Positions 17,033-26,345 of a stretch of DNA of 64,000 nt are shown here, piece by piece. Position 1 is the stretch's first letter; every line of letters begins with the position of its first letter. Made by a program: the position numbers and the translations under genes. The DNA comes from Cytophagales bacterium WSM2-2 (GTDB lineage: Bacteria > Bacteroidota > Bacteroidia > Cytophagales > Cyclobacteriaceae), in contig BNHL01000001.1 in the NCBI GenBank assembly GCA_015472025.1, positions 1,116,001 to 1,180,000 on the forward strand. Reading direction: 5' to 3'. Below the pieces are notes generated by a model, which was not told where the DNA came from, did not search any database, and saw only the letters and a program-made list of their open reading frames with translations.

Positions 17033-18286
17033 TTAATTTAACCCTGACGATTTTGTTTTTCCGGTCCTTGAATTTGCTGAATCCATGTAGGTTTCATACG
17101 TCATCAGGAATTTGGAAACCCCTTGGTCTGCAAGCATCCCGGTTGAATTGACGAGCAATGCCATTGCTATTTTATGTCGTGTGCTGATGGCCACTTCGCA
17201 GCGGTAGTTATTGACCAGCCCTCCATGATAGAGAATTGTATCGTCCTTAAAAGTAATGACCCGCCAACCCAGGCCGTAGTAAGCCTTATCCACTTTCTTC
17301 CATCTTCTAATGAAATAATTGTGAGTGACTGCACTTACTTGTGGTTCAAAAATTTCTTTCAGCCGGGCTTCCTTCAGGACATTCGATTTTTGAGTCATAA
17401 TCTCCTTCAACCAAAGGCCCATATCTCGGGCGCTGGCATTTACCCCACCGGCTGGCGCCACGGAATAGTAAGTGTCTGAAATTTCCCCCGGCTGTGTAAA
17501 CCGGTGAGGAAGAGCAGCATTCTTACTTTCGCTGATTTTTTGATAAGTGGATGATGCATCATTCATGTGCAGCGGTTGGAAAAGTTTTTCACGGAGCACT
17601 TCATCAAAACTTTTTTTCGTTGCCGCCTCAATTACTTTTCCAATCAAACTGAAGCCTACATTTTGGTAACTGTGGATTTGCCCAGGATCGGCAATCAGGT
17701 TTAATCCTTTCAGATGGCTGATCAGTGTATCAATGGGGGTGCGTAACTCCACCATGTCGGTGTAGGCGTGGTAAGGCAAACCTTCAGTATGTGAAAGCAG
17801 GTGGCGAAGGGTGAGTTTCTTTGTAGCGTCTTCCGTCTTGAGACGAAAACGAGGAAGATATTTTATCACCTGGTCATCCCAATGAATAATTCCTTCATTG
17901 ACTAATATGGATGCGAGCGTAGCTGTTATACTTTTCGAGACGGAGCCAACTCTGAAAATAGTTCTCGAATCAACAGAATCCGGTTTTCCTGCCTCACGAA
18001 GTCCAAAGCCTTTTAAGAAAATAATACTTGTGTCTTTCACAATGGCCAAAGCAGCTCCCGGTGCTTGTTTATTGGCAATCGTCATTTTGATAAAGCTTTC
18101 GAATTCTTTCAGCGCCAGATTGACGGACGGATTGGGGTCTGAAAAAATGAATATTTTATTTGGGTCGGGGGATGAAGGGCCTTTTGGTTTTTCGGGTGCG
18201 GAGATAATTTTCCCGTGGCTCCCCGTATTGCTGAAGAGAATTAAAGCCGCAATTACAACACAACCTAGTCCAACCAAAAATTTCAT
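17033..18286 (-). CDS. Exported serine hydrolase of the beta-lactamase/PBP-like family
   Basis: A 417-residue class C-type serine hydrolase. An N-terminal hydrophobic segment (3-19) exports or anchors it. Active-site motifs are S115-V-S-K118 in FRVGSVSKS, Y207-Q-N209 in YQNVGFSLIG, and an HGG in place of KTG (ILYHGGLVNN). Such proteins are esterases, D-aminopeptidases or carboxypeptidases; true beta-lactamase activity is unlikely without KTG. It follows radC by 20 nt and precedes the DUF1684 gene, suggesting one operon. Confidence 0.87.
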   Translation of the reverse strand: MKFLVGLGCVVIAALILFSNTGSHGKIISAPEKPKGPSSPDPNKIFIFSDPNPSVNLALKEFESFIKMTIANKQAPGAALAIVKDTSIIFLKGFGLREAGKPDSVDSRTIFRVGSVSKSITATLASILVNEGIIHWDDQVIKYLPRFRLKTEDATKKLTLRHLLSHTEGLPYHAYTDMVELRTPIDTLISHLKGLNLIADPGQIHSYQNVGFSLIGKVIEAATKKSFDEVLREKLFQPLHMNDASSTYQKISESKNAALPHRFTQPGEISDTYYSVAPAGGVNASARDMGLWLKEIMTQKSNVLKEARLKEIFEPQVSAVTHNYFIRRWKKVDKAYYGLGWRVITFKDDTILYHGGLVNNYRCEVAISTRHKIAMALLVNSTGMLADQGVSKFLMTYETYMDSANSRTGKTKSSGLN

Positions 18287-18306
18287 TAACCCTATTTACT
18301 GACAAC

Positions 18307-19053
18307 TCAAATCAATCCTTCGTCTGCAAAACTAAGATATTGATTGTGACCTGCAATGATATGATCGAGCACATTTATTTCCAACAACTTACCACCTTCC
18401 TTCAGTTTTTTGGTCAGGGTGATATCACTTTCGCTGGGTTTCAGGTTCCCGGATGGGTGATTATGTGCGACAATGATTCCGCTGGCAAGTTCATCCAGGG
18501 CGAGCTTGAAAATAATTTTTGGATCAGCAACGGTCCCGCTGACTCCGCCTTCGCTCACACGTTTCTTTTTGATTAGTCGGTTAGCCCGATTCAACAGCAG
18601 CACCCAAAATTCTTCGTGAGGCAGATCAAGCAAGTCTCCTTTGATCAGGTTATACACCACAAGCGAACTTTCAAGTTTAATTTTTTCTTCCGGGTTCTGT
18701 TCTTTGCGTCTCCGGCCAAGTTCCATAGCGGCAACGATAGTGATAGCTTTTGCTTCACCAATGCCTTTGGCTTTCATCAATTCTTTGACTGAGAGCCTGG
18801 CTAAATTGTCAAGATTATTTCCAACGCTTGCAAGTATTTTTTTCGAAACATCAACAGCGGTCAATTTCGCGGTGCCCGTGCCGAGGAGAATGGCAATTAG
18901 TTCAGCATCGCTAAGCGCTGAAGTTCCCTTCATCAAAAGTTTTTCCCTTGGCCGGTCTTCAGGAGACCAGTTTTTAATATTGATAGGAAGGCTGTCTTCG
19001 ATTTTCACAATCCTAAAATTAACCGTGAGAGCCGGAAAGCTATCAACCGCCAA
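18307..19053 (-). CDS. radC: RadC family (JAB/MPN domain) protein
   Basis: This 248-residue RadC has an N-terminal helix-hairpin-helix/UPF0758 region (SALSDAELIAILLGTGT, then KAKGIGEAKAITI). The C-terminal JAB metalloprotease-like domain shows H197-N-H199-P-S-G and D210, the zinc-binding JAMM residues. Despite its name, a DNA-repair role is not supported for the family; the biochemical activity is unsettled. It starts 26 nt after the prfB stop. The first ~25 residues are not conserved, so a later start is possible. Confidence 0.9.
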   Translation of the reverse strand: MAVDSFPALTVNFRIVKIEDSLPINIKNWSPEDRPREKLLMKGTSALSDAELIAILLGTGTAKLTAVDVSKKILASVGNNLDNLARLSVKELMKAKGIGEAKAITIVAAMELGRRRKEQNPEEKIKLESSLVVYNLIKGDLLDLPHEEFWVLLLNRANRLIKKKRVSEGGVSGTVADPKIIFKLALDELASGIIVAHNHPSGNLKPSESDITLTKKLKEGGKLLEINVLDHIIAGHNQYLSFADEGLI

Positions 19054-19079
19054 ATAGGAATGTAACAGGATGCAATAAG

Positions 19080-20175
19080 TTAATTAGCTGTTTTTTCCTG
19101 TGCCTCCAACAAGAATGCTTTTATATAGTCATCGAGGTCACCATCAAGTACGTTTTGTGCATCACTTCGCTCTACACCGGTGCGGGCATCTTTCACCAGT
19201 TTGTAAGGATGTAAAACATAGTTGCGGATCTGTGAGCCAAAATCAATTTTCATTTTGCCAGCTTCGATCTTATCACGCTCGGCATGGCGCTTTTCCAGTT
19301 CGCGCTGGTACAATTTTGATTTCAACATTTGCATGGCCCGTTCACGGTTGGCGTGCTGGCTGCGTTCTACCTGGCAAACAATAACAATGCCTGTCGGTTT
19401 GTGTGTGAGCTGAACTTTAGTTTCAACCTTGTTTACATTTTGCCCACCGGCACCACCCGATCGTGAAGTTTGCATCTCCACATCTGCCGGGTTGATTTCA
19501 ATTTCAATCGTGTCATCTACTTTCGGATACACAAACACCGAAGCAAAAGAAGTGTGCCTGCGCTGGTTTGAATCAAACGGAGAAATACGAACGAGGCGAT
19601 GAACCCCGATTTCAGACTTCAATTTTCCATAAGCGAATGGTCCTTCGAATTCGAGAGTAGCTGATTTTATCCCCGCAACTTCACCTGCCTGGTAGTCGAT
19701 CTGCGAAACTTTGTAGCCATTCTTTTCACCCCACATGATATACATGCGGTTGAGCATGTCAGCCCAATCATTGCTTTCCGTTCCGCCTGCTCCCGGATTG
19801 ATTTCCATTACAGCACTGAGTTGATCCTCTTCCTTGCTGAGCATTTTCTTAAACTCCAGCTCTTCCACTGATTTCAATGTGGCCAAGTACTCACGGTCGA
19901 GCTCTTCCTCGCTGGTATCACCCGCTTCATGAAATTCATTCAGCACCTCAAGATCATCTAATTGCTTGGTGATCTTATCATAGGCATCTGTCCAGATTTT
20001 TTTGGAGCGGATGTTCTTCAGGATTGTTTCAGCTTGCTTAGGATTATTCCAAAAATCGGCTTGGTGTGAAATACGTTCCTCGTCAAGGATTTCTTCGATC
20101 TTGCGATCGTAGTCAAAGATACCCCCTCAAAGCCTGCGTGCGGGCCTTCAAGTCTTTCAACTTGTCTATGGTCAT
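19080..20175 (-). CDS. prfB: Peptide chain release factor 2, with programmed +1 frameshift
   Basis: RF2 ends translation at UGA and UAA. A 20-codon first frame starts at ATG 20175 ([20 protein letters not shown]) and stops at TGA 20115-20113. Reading resumes +1 at GAC ([13 protein letters not shown]), giving a 364-residue protein. The GGQ peptidyl-hydrolysis motif is in [13 protein letters not shown]. Low RF2 lets ribosomes stall at UGA and shift, restoring RF2: this autoregulation is established for the family. Upstream the minus strand reads TACCTTCG, one base off a -7 box. The shift lies at the conserved site, so this is not a pseudogene. Confidence 0.97.
20112..20127 (-). promoter_or_regulatory. 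prfB programmed +1 frameshift signal
   Basis: Reading the minus strand: AGGGGG (20127-20122), three bases, then CTT TGA C. The SD-like AGGGGG three bases before the slippery CUU and the in-frame UGA-C match the established RF2 recoding signal. The anti-SD pairing still appears to be used here even though Bacteroidota rarely use SD sequences for initiation. Confidence 0.93.
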
Positions 20176-20278
20176 AAATAAAAAATTTTGCGAAGGTAAT
20201 CAGTTTTGTACAATTAACACTGAATTTACATTTGCATGGGTGAGGTAACTTTTTTGAAAATCCATTACCTTTAAATCT

Positions 20279-20767
20279 ATGCGCAGACTTGTCAATTTAA
20301 TCCAGTTTGTCATTTTGAGCATATTATGCTCATCGTTTCTCTGCAATGATATTCCGAAAATCGGCTACTTCGTAGTTCTGTTCTATGAAAATAATAATGA
20401 TGAAGATCTTCTGAATCCGGCAACAACTAATCACATCGCTAAAGACAGCATTAGTTTTTCATGGGTGGGATTGGACAACATAAGCCGGACTTGCCTTACA
20501 GGTGCTCCCAGTGATGGATGCATTGCAAAACTGGATAATAATGCTGGCTGGTCGTACAATCCCTATGCTTTCGATGGGTACTTTATTAAGATGGATCTTG
20601 GGAGCGTGTCACAATTCCTTATTAAGCCATACAAGTCCCTGCCACCCGATACACTCAAAATTACTTTTACCGGGCAAACGCTGACAAGCGTGTACTACAA
20701 CCATTCCTCTATCGATATTCCGAGAGGAAATGGAATTCTTCCTGTTGTTGCACTGATCAGGAAATGA
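20279..20767 (+). CDS. Exported protein of unknown function
   Basis: A 162-residue protein with a hydrophobic leader (LVNLIQFVILSILCSSFLC). The Cys at 22 could be a lipid-attachment site, but SFLC is not a good lipobox. Three further cysteines (LCN-type leader aside, TCLTGAPSDGC) may form a disulfide. No family is recognised. The gene is divergent from prfB and converges on 20770-21276 with only two bases between stops. Confidence 0.6.
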   Translation: MRRLVNLIQFVILSILCSSFLCNDIPKIGYFVVLFYENNNDEDLLNPATTNHIAKDSISFSWVGLDNISRTCLTGAPSDGCIAKLDNNAGWSYNPYAFDGYFIKMDLGSVSQFLIKPYKSLPPDTLKITFTGQTLTSVYYNHSSIDIPRGNGILPVVALIRK

Positions 20768-20769
20768 AT

Positions 20770-21276
20770 TCAGTTATCTCGCTGGTAAAATGGCGATGTA
20801 TAGTCTATCGTTTTCAGGTACTGGATGCCGTTGAGTCGTTTGTATTTCGGCTGGATGAAAACCATAGCCGCTCCTACAGCTGAAAAACCTAAGGGAACGA
20901 ATAATTGCTCATCGGTAAGGGTTGAGCTGTGAACACCAATGGCCGCATTAGCTTGTCCGATTGCAAGAAAGAAAAGCCCACCAATAAAAAAAGTGCCGCC
21001 AACACCTCTGCTCCAACGACCCCCGGCCCTATGCTTCTTGATATTTACTTTTAGAATGTCCTTGAATTTGACTGTATCGTTAGATGTGATCATTGAAAAA
21101 TTCTCCAGCTCGACAATGTGTCCTTCTGCATGACGATGGTTGCGCAGAACAAATCGGACATATTCACCTTCAGTAAACCGGGCAACTACTTTGCCATTCT
21201 TCATGATGACAAGTTGCTTTTGTGAAAAAGAGCTGAGCGATACGAAGACCAGGATGAAAAATACGATTCCGCGCAT
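20770..21276 (-). CDS. Exported protein of unknown function with C-terminal membrane helices
   Basis: A 168-residue protein starting MRGIVFFILVFVSLSSFSQK (signal peptide). It has a beta-rich domain (about 20-90: LVIMKNGKVVARFTEGEYV, NDTVKFKDILKVNIKKH) and two hydrophobic helices (FFIGGLFFLAIGQANAA and FVPLGFSAVGAAMVFI). The domain resembles short modules that sense or modify surface properties, but I cannot assign a family. It lies 7 nt after cdsA on the same strand. Confidence 0.68.
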   Translation of the reverse strand: MRGIVFFILVFVSLSSFSQKQLVIMKNGKVVARFTEGEYVRFVLRNHRHAEGHIVELENFSMITSNDTVKFKDILKVNIKKHRAGGRWSRGVGGTFFIGGLFFLAIGQANAAIGVHSSTLTDEQLFVPLGFSAVGAAMVFIQPKYKRLNGIQYLKTIDYTSPFYQRDN

Positions 21277-21283
21277 TTATTTT

Positions 21284-22108
21284 TTAAAAAATCTCCAGGA
21301 ATGCAACGATAAAAGGTGCTGAGATTAACAAACCGTCAAAGCGGTCGAGGAAACCGCCATGCCCGGGCAAGCTGGTGCCACTGTCTTTGATTTCAATACT
21401 CCTCTTGAGCAATGACTCCACGAGGTCACCGTACGTACCTCCAACGATGATGATCCACCCGACACACAACCACTGCCACTGTGCCAGTGATGTGAAGTAC
21501 AGCGAAACACCATAAGCAAATGCCATCGCCAGGATGGCGCCACCGGCAAGTCCTTCCCACGATTTCTTGGGGGAGATGCGTTCAAAAAGTTTTCTCTTTC
21601 CAAAAAAAGTACCGGCAAAATAAGCTCCGGTATCTGTGGCCCAGAGGATCAGCAAGCAACCGAGAATGATCTGGTAGTTGTAATTCTCGTTTTCATAAGC
21701 CGCAATGTTTAACAATGCAAAAGGAACTGCTGTGTAAAAAATTCCAAGAAAAGTAAATGCAATATTCGTAAAGGGTTTGCGCTCAAACTGCTTGTAGAGT
21801 TTGATGATGTATACGCAAGCTACCAGGGGGAAAATCAGGAAGTAATATTTGTGCTGGAGTGAACCCTGTTCTATAAAAAAGGAAAGGCAGTACACCACCA
21901 TTCCACAAATGATTCCAAAAGTTTTTTGTGGGAACAATCCATCAACGCCTGACAATTTGTAGAATTCGAGCATTGAAAAAAAAGCGATGATAAAGAACAC
22001 GAGGAAATAGGTCCATTCGCTATAAGCAACACCAAAAATAATTCCCGCCGATCCTAATATGCCGGTGACAAGACGCGGTGCAAGATTGCTAAATTTCTTA
22101 TCGGCCAT
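21284..22108 (-). CDS. cdsA: Phosphatidate cytidylyltransferase
   Basis: CdsA makes CDP-diacylglycerol from phosphatidate and CTP, the branch point of phospholipid synthesis in the inner membrane. The 274-residue, ~7-TM protein ends with the family signature: LKRSIEIKDSGTSLPGHGG then FLDRFDGL, holding the metal-binding aspartates. The conserved central stretch FFGKRKLFERISPKKSWEG is also present. Its start overlaps the CPBP protease stop by 11 nt, so the two genes are translationally coupled. Confidence 0.95.
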   Translation of the reverse strand: MADKKFSNLAPRLVTGILGSAGIIFGVAYSEWTYFLVFFIIAFFSMLEFYKLSGVDGLFPQKTFGIICGMVVYCLSFFIEQGSLQHKYYFLIFPLVACVYIIKLYKQFERKPFTNIAFTFLGIFYTAVPFALLNIAAYENENYNYQIILGCLLILWATDTGAYFAGTFFGKRKLFERISPKKSWEGLAGGAILAMAFAYGVSLYFTSLAQWQWLCVGWIIIVGGTYGDLVESLLKRSIEIKDSGTSLPGHGGFLDRFDGLLISAPFIVAFLEIF

Positions 22109-23039
22109 CGGCTATTCTTTTGCTATCAAGAAAGGTCTTGTAATAATAGAGCAGGCCAGCTGTAATCAGAGTAGATAGAACGATCACAGGCCATGGAGCA
22201 ACGACATCCGTTGATTCTACATCCATCGTCACTACGTTCTTCTGATGGAGATAAAGCATCACTACCGAAAAGCCGTTATTGACAAAATGAGCAAAGGCAG
22301 GCATAAGAAGGCTGCCGCTCCAATAGTATAAATATCCGAACAGCGCCCCAAGCAGCATCCTTGGAACAAATCCAAAAAACTGGAGGTGGAATGCGCTGAA
22401 AAGAATAGCTGAAACCCAGATTGCCACATGAGGATTTTTGGTGGCTCTCAAGAGATGAGTTTGCAGCATGCCGCGAAAAACCAATTCCTCACCAATAGCC
22501 GGAAGAATTGCAATCACCACAAACGCAAGCGCAAACTCTCCTCTAGATGTAAAAGCCGTCAGGTATTTCGTAAGGTCTTCTGCACGCTCTTCATAGTCAC
22601 GCGCCCACGATTCGAAGCCGCCCATGAACTCCGGAAAATGGAGATTGGCATTCCAGTTGATAAATACAGAATCGGTCACCATAAAACTGATGGTCATCAC
22701 AAAAATGACAACCAGCATCAGGCCATAATTTTTGCTTTCTGTAAAAAAAGCAATAAGTCCCTTCCGATCGATAATATAAGACAAAAGTGCAGGGAGGAGT
22801 GCAAGACCGATGAGGGTTGCGCAACCCTGCATGATATACAATGGCAAACGAAATTCGGGATATGAAACGGGGTTGGCGAGCTTGTCAAGTTGGTCCATCA
22901 GGTTTCCATCTGAAAATGGAAGGGCAAAAAAGAATCCGATGAGTGGGCCTACTAATACAAAGCCGAAAAGACTTACCAGGAGCGTCAGACCTGCCTTGTT
23001 AAGCGGGTGCATTTTCGATTCAATGTTCAATTCAGTCAT
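22098..23039 (-). CDS. CPBP family intramembrane glutamic endopeptidase
   Basis: A 313-residue polytopic protein of the CAAX protease/bacteriocin-processing family (ABI/CPBP). Motif 1 is E184-E185-x3-R189 (GEELVFRG), motif 2 H218 in FSAFHLQFF, motif 3 H251 with N254/N255 in HFVNNGF. At least seven membrane helices are visible. Substrates of most bacterial members are unknown. It is divergent from dusB, and its start is 60 bp from the dusB GTG. It overlaps cdsA at its 3' end, so a membrane-maintenance role is plausible but unproven. Confidence 0.9.
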   Translation of the reverse strand: MTELNIESKMHPLNKAGLTLLVSLFGFVLVGPLIGFFFALPFSDGNLMDQLDKLANPVSYPEFRLPLYIMQGCATLIGLALLPALLSYIIDRKGLIAFFTESKNYGLMLVVIFVMTISFMVTDSVFINWNANLHFPEFMGGFESWARDYEERAEDLTKYLTAFTSRGEFALAFVVIAILPAIGEELVFRGMLQTHLLRATKNPHVAIWVSAILFSAFHLQFFGFVPRMLLGALFGYLYYWSGSLLMPAFAHFVNNGFSVVMLYLHQKNVVTMDVESTDVVAPWPVIVLSTLITAGLLYYYKTFLDSKRIADGR

Positions 23040-23053
23040 CCGTATAAAACAAT

Positions 23054-23061
23054 TAACTTTG
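23054..23061 (+). promoter_or_regulatory. -7 box of the dusB promoter
   Basis: TAACTTTG matches the Bacteroidota -7 consensus TAnnTTTG exactly, followed by CAGCC. It lies 38 bp before the GTG at 23100 and inside the longer in-frame extension that begins at 23007. A clear -33 TTG is not seen. It supports initiation at GTG rather than the upstream ATG. Confidence 0.55.
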
Positions 23062-23099
23062 CAGCCGCAAACAACGCAGTTTTAGCTGAATTAACCAAC

Positions 23100-24089
23100 G
23101 TGGCAAAGATTGGCAAGGTAGAATTGGGCGATTTCCCCCTGTTGCTCGCTCCGATGGAGGACGTGAGTGATCCACCCTTTCGTGCTGTTTGTAAAGACGG
23201 TGGAGCTGATCTCATGTATACAGAGTTCATTTCCTCTGAAGGACTGATCCGCCATGCTGCCAAAAGCAAGCAAAAGCTCGACATCTTTGAATATGAACGC
23301 CCCATTGGCATTCAGCTTTTTGGTGGCGACATTGGCAATATGGCCGAGTCGGCACGAATTGCCACGGAAGTAAACCCCGACCTGATCGACATCAATTACG
23401 GCTGTCCGGTGAAGGCAGTAGCCTGCCGCGGTGCAGGTGCCGCTTTGCTGCAAGACATTCCGAAGATGGTGAAAATGACTGAAGAAGTTGTGAAAGCCAC
23501 GCATTTTCCGGTGACTGTGAAAACCCGGCTGGGATGGGATGAGCAAACGAAAAATATTGTTGAAGTAGCCGAGCGTTTGCAAGACATCGGCATACAGGCA
23601 CTTACTGTACACGGACGCACGAGGGTGCAGATGTACAAAGGTGAAGCAAACTGGGAGCTGATTGGAAAAATCAAGGAAAATCCACGAATGCACATTCCGA
23701 TTTTTGGCAATGGCGACATTGACTCTCCTGAAAAAGCCATCGAATATAAAAACCGTTACGGAGTGGATGGTGTGATGATTGGTCGTGCGGCTATCGGTTA
23801 TCCATGGATTTTCCGTGAGATCAAACATTTTCTCACGACAGGAGAAAAACATCCTGTACCTACAATCCATGAACGTGTAGAAGCTGCCCGCAAGCACTTT
23901 GAATTCTCCATCCGTTGGAAGGGCCCCAAGCTCGGTGTGTTTGAAATGCGCAGGCACTATTCCAACTATTTCAAAAGCCTTCCGGACTTCAAGCCATTCC
24001 GCACTCAACTTGTTGAAGCACCAACAGCAGAAGAAGTTTACGCCCTTCTTGAGCAAATCAGCGAGAGCTACGCCCTCTCAGTTGCTTAA
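23100..24089 (+). CDS. dusB: tRNA-dihydrouridine synthase
   Basis: Reduces uridine to dihydrouridine in tRNA with FMN and NADPH. From GTG 23100 the protein is 329 residues, normal for DusB. Conserved blocks: LLLAPMEDVSDPPFRAVCK (FMN phosphate region), ELIS-like TEFISSEGL, DINYGCPVKAVACRGAGA with the catalytic GCP cysteine, VKTRLGWDE, and LTVHGRTRVQMYKG. The ATG at 23007 would add 31 residues that overlap the divergent CPBP gene and lie upstream of the likely -7 box, so the GTG is preferred. Confidence 0.93.
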   Translation: MAKIGKVELGDFPLLLAPMEDVSDPPFRAVCKDGGADLMYTEFISSEGLIRHAAKSKQKLDIFEYERPIGIQLFGGDIGNMAESARIATEVNPDLIDINYGCPVKAVACRGAGAALLQDIPKMVKMTEEVVKATHFPVTVKTRLGWDEQTKNIVEVAERLQDIGIQALTVHGRTRVQMYKGEANWELIGKIKENPRMHIPIFGNGDIDSPEKAIEYKNRYGVDGVMIGRAAIGYPWIFREIKHFLTTGEKHPVPTIHERVEAARKHFEFSIRWKGPKLGVFEMRRHYSNYFKSLPDFKPFRTQLVEAPTAEEVYALLEQISESYALSVA

Positions 24090-24160
24090 TACATTGTTAA
24101 TATAATCGGCATTGGCTTATCTGATAATAGTTAGTAAATTACTATTAGAGCCCTTTTGTC

Positions 24161-26290
24161 ATGAAGAGCCGCGCTTTACTCGTTCTATTACTGCTATCCT
24201 GCAGCCTGCTATATGGGCAACAATCCGTTGTTGATAGCTTGAAGCGAGTATTAACTACCACTCCAGATGAAAAGAAAATCGACATCTACCAGGCAATCAT
24301 CATCAAATTGTGGCTCAACCATCCTGACAGTGCCATGGTTTATGCCAAACGTGCCGTAAAATTTACAGGAACACAAGAGGACATTGCCGCTAAAGCAATC
24401 GCTATCCGCCTGATGGGTGGTGTGTATTATTACCAGGATAAATACGACTCCTCCATTAAGTGCAACTACCGTTCGCTGAGACTCTCTGAACAAACACGTG
24501 ATACATCGCTCATCGCCAGTTGTATCAACAACCTGGGTCTCGCATTCTACAGGCTGGGGAGCTACCCCGAAGCGCTTCAGTATCTGCTGAAGGCATTGAA
24601 CATGAAAAACCGGATCCGGCAGACTTATGGAATGGTACAGACATTGAACAATGTGGGCTTGGTATACAATGAACTAAAAGAATACAACAAAGCACGCGAA
24701 TTTTTCACGCGAGCAATCAACCTCAGCAAGGAGTTGAGGGATTATGACGGCCTTGTTTATTCCCTGAATAATTGTGGAGTTGCTTATCTCAATGAAAAGA
24801 GATTTGACGAGGCTGAGCCATTCTTTAGCGAGGCTCAAAAAACCGGTCTCGGTATTGAGAATGCGGTTTGGGAATCAGCAACTTTCAGTGGGCTTGGCAG
24901 GATTGCGCTTGCACGAAATCAAATTCGTGAGGCAAAGAGGTATTTCGACATGTCATTCCGGATGCGCCAGGGTATTCGTGAATGGAATGGCATCGCGGAA
25001 ATTTACTCCTATTATGGCAAGATCCACGAACAGTCTGGGAACATTGACTCCGCGTTTTACTACATCATGAAAAGTTTGCGTATTGCAAAACAGATTGGCG
25101 CTCGCGACCGGGTCTTTTTAGACTATAAGGAAATGGCCACGCTATTTCAAAAGAAGAAAAAGTACGACAGCGCACTAATCTATCAGTCCAGATTTATCGG
25201 CTTGCGCGATACTTTGTTTAGTGAAAACCTAGCCCGAAACATCAACGACATACAGCAGCAAATCCAGGACGAAGAGACAAACTCAAAACTGAGGGAAAAA
25301 GACCGTGAGATAGCTTCCCGTACCAACACCGCCTATTTTGTCGGGGCCATTGCTGTGCTTGTAATGATATTTGCTTTCGGGTTTTACAAGAGCAGCATGC
25401 GCGAACGCAATTTGCGAAACGATCTCGCCCAAAAGAATCATGAAATAGAACAACAAAAAGAAGAGTTACAGGTCAGCAACGAGCAACTGGGGCGGGCTCA
25501 TGAATTAATCAGCCGACAGAATTCTGAACTGGAAGAATATAACCTTCAACTTCAAAGTACTGTTGACACACGAACGAAGGAACTGGAGAATGCCAATAAA
25601 GAGTTAAATATCGTCAACCTGGAACTTGACAACTTTATCTACAAATCATCGCACGATATCAAAGGGCCGTTGGCAAGATTAATCGGGTTGTGTCATGTGG
25701 CCTTGCTGGACGTTGCTGATCCAAAAGCCAAGCAGTACCTGGTTAAGCTGAGCGAGACATCTAAAAATCTGAATGAAATATTTGACCGGTTAAGGACTGT
25801 GAGTGATATCGATTCAATCAAACTGTCTCATGAAAAAATCAGGTTTGATGAAATGATCAGCAGGATCAAAAGCCGCCTAAAAACACTTGACGGATTTAAC
25901 GAGATCACCTTCAAAGAAGAGATCGAAAACATTGACTTCCAGTCGGACCCTATGCTGGTCGAGACGATCTTTCACAACCTGATGGAAAATGCGATTAAGT
26001 TTCAAAAGAAGTCTTCTCAGTTTAACAAGTTCATTGCGATCAAAGTAAAGAAACTGAACGAAGATGTCAGAGTGTCTTTTGTTGACAACGGCATTGGTAT
26101 CGGAAAGAAAAGTGACAACGAGTTATTCACGATGTTTACCAACGCAGCCCTGGAACACAAGACCATTGGACTTGGTTTGTACATTGTGAAACAGTGTGCT
26201 GCCAAACTGCGGGGTTCCGTTCGCATCGTCCCTAATACCAATCAGTACACGGAGTTCGAACTCACCTTGCCTTTCGAGATTTACAACTAA
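24161..26290 (+). CDS. TPR-containing sensor histidine kinase
   Basis: A 709-residue orphan kinase. After a signal peptide (ending LLYGQQ) come about six tetratricopeptide repeats (roughly 60-340) in the periplasm, including SCINNLGLAFYRLGSYPEA and YSLNNCGVAYLNEKRF. A membrane helix (391-411) and a long coiled coil (about 415-480) follow. The H-box is H498 in SSHDIKGPLARL. ATP-site motifs are NLMENAIKF (N), DNGIGIGKK (G1) and TIGLGLYIVK (G2). No response regulator is adjacent. This architecture is frequent in Bacteroidota; the sensed signal is unknown. Confidence 0.93.
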   Translation: MKSRALLVLLLLSCSLLYGQQSVVDSLKRVLTTTPDEKKIDIYQAIIIKLWLNHPDSAMVYAKRAVKFTGTQEDIAAKAIAIRLMGGVYYYQDKYDSSIKCNYRSLRLSEQTRDTSLIASCINNLGLAFYRLGSYPEALQYLLKALNMKNRIRQTYGMVQTLNNVGLVYNELKEYNKAREFFTRAINLSKELRDYDGLVYSLNNCGVAYLNEKRFDEAEPFFSEAQKTGLGIENAVWESATFSGLGRIALARNQIREAKRYFDMSFRMRQGIREWNGIAEIYSYYGKIHEQSGNIDSAFYYIMKSLRIAKQIGARDRVFLDYKEMATLFQKKKKYDSALIYQSRFIGLRDTLFSENLARNINDIQQQIQDEETNSKLREKDREIASRTNTAYFVGAIAVLVMIFAFGFYKSSMRERNLRNDLAQKNHEIEQQKEELQVSNEQLGRAHELISRQNSELEEYNLQLQSTVDTRTKELENANKELNIVNLELDNFIYKSSHDIKGPLARLIGLCHVALLDVADPKAKQYLVKLSETSKNLNEIFDRLRTVSDIDSIKLSHEKIRFDEMISRIKSRLKTLDGFNEITFKEEIENIDFQSDPMLVETIFHNLMENAIKFQKKSSQFNKFIAIKVKKLNEDVRVSFVDNGIGIGKKSDNELFTMFTNAALEHKTIGLGLYIVKQCAAKLRGSVRIVPNTNQYTEFELTLPFEIYN

Positions 26291-26297
26291 ATAAAAA

Positions 26298-26340
26298 TCG
26301 CACGCCATCTGTTAGATAACGTGCGACTCTTTTTCTTTTA
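26298..26340. terminator. Bidirectional intrinsic terminator
   Basis: TCGCACG (26298-26304) pairs with CGTGCGA (26320-26326) around a 15-nt loop, followed by CTCTTTTTCTTTT. On the other strand the stem is followed by TTTTTATTT. It lies between the convergent histidine kinase and alpha-2-macroglobulin genes and can serve both. Confidence 0.85.
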
Positions 26341-26345
26341 TTTAA

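Noticed and set aside
23091..24056. 321-codon minus-strand ORF opposite dusB
   Set aside because: The plus strand carries clear DusB motifs; the antisense product is rich in H, C and F and resembles no protein.
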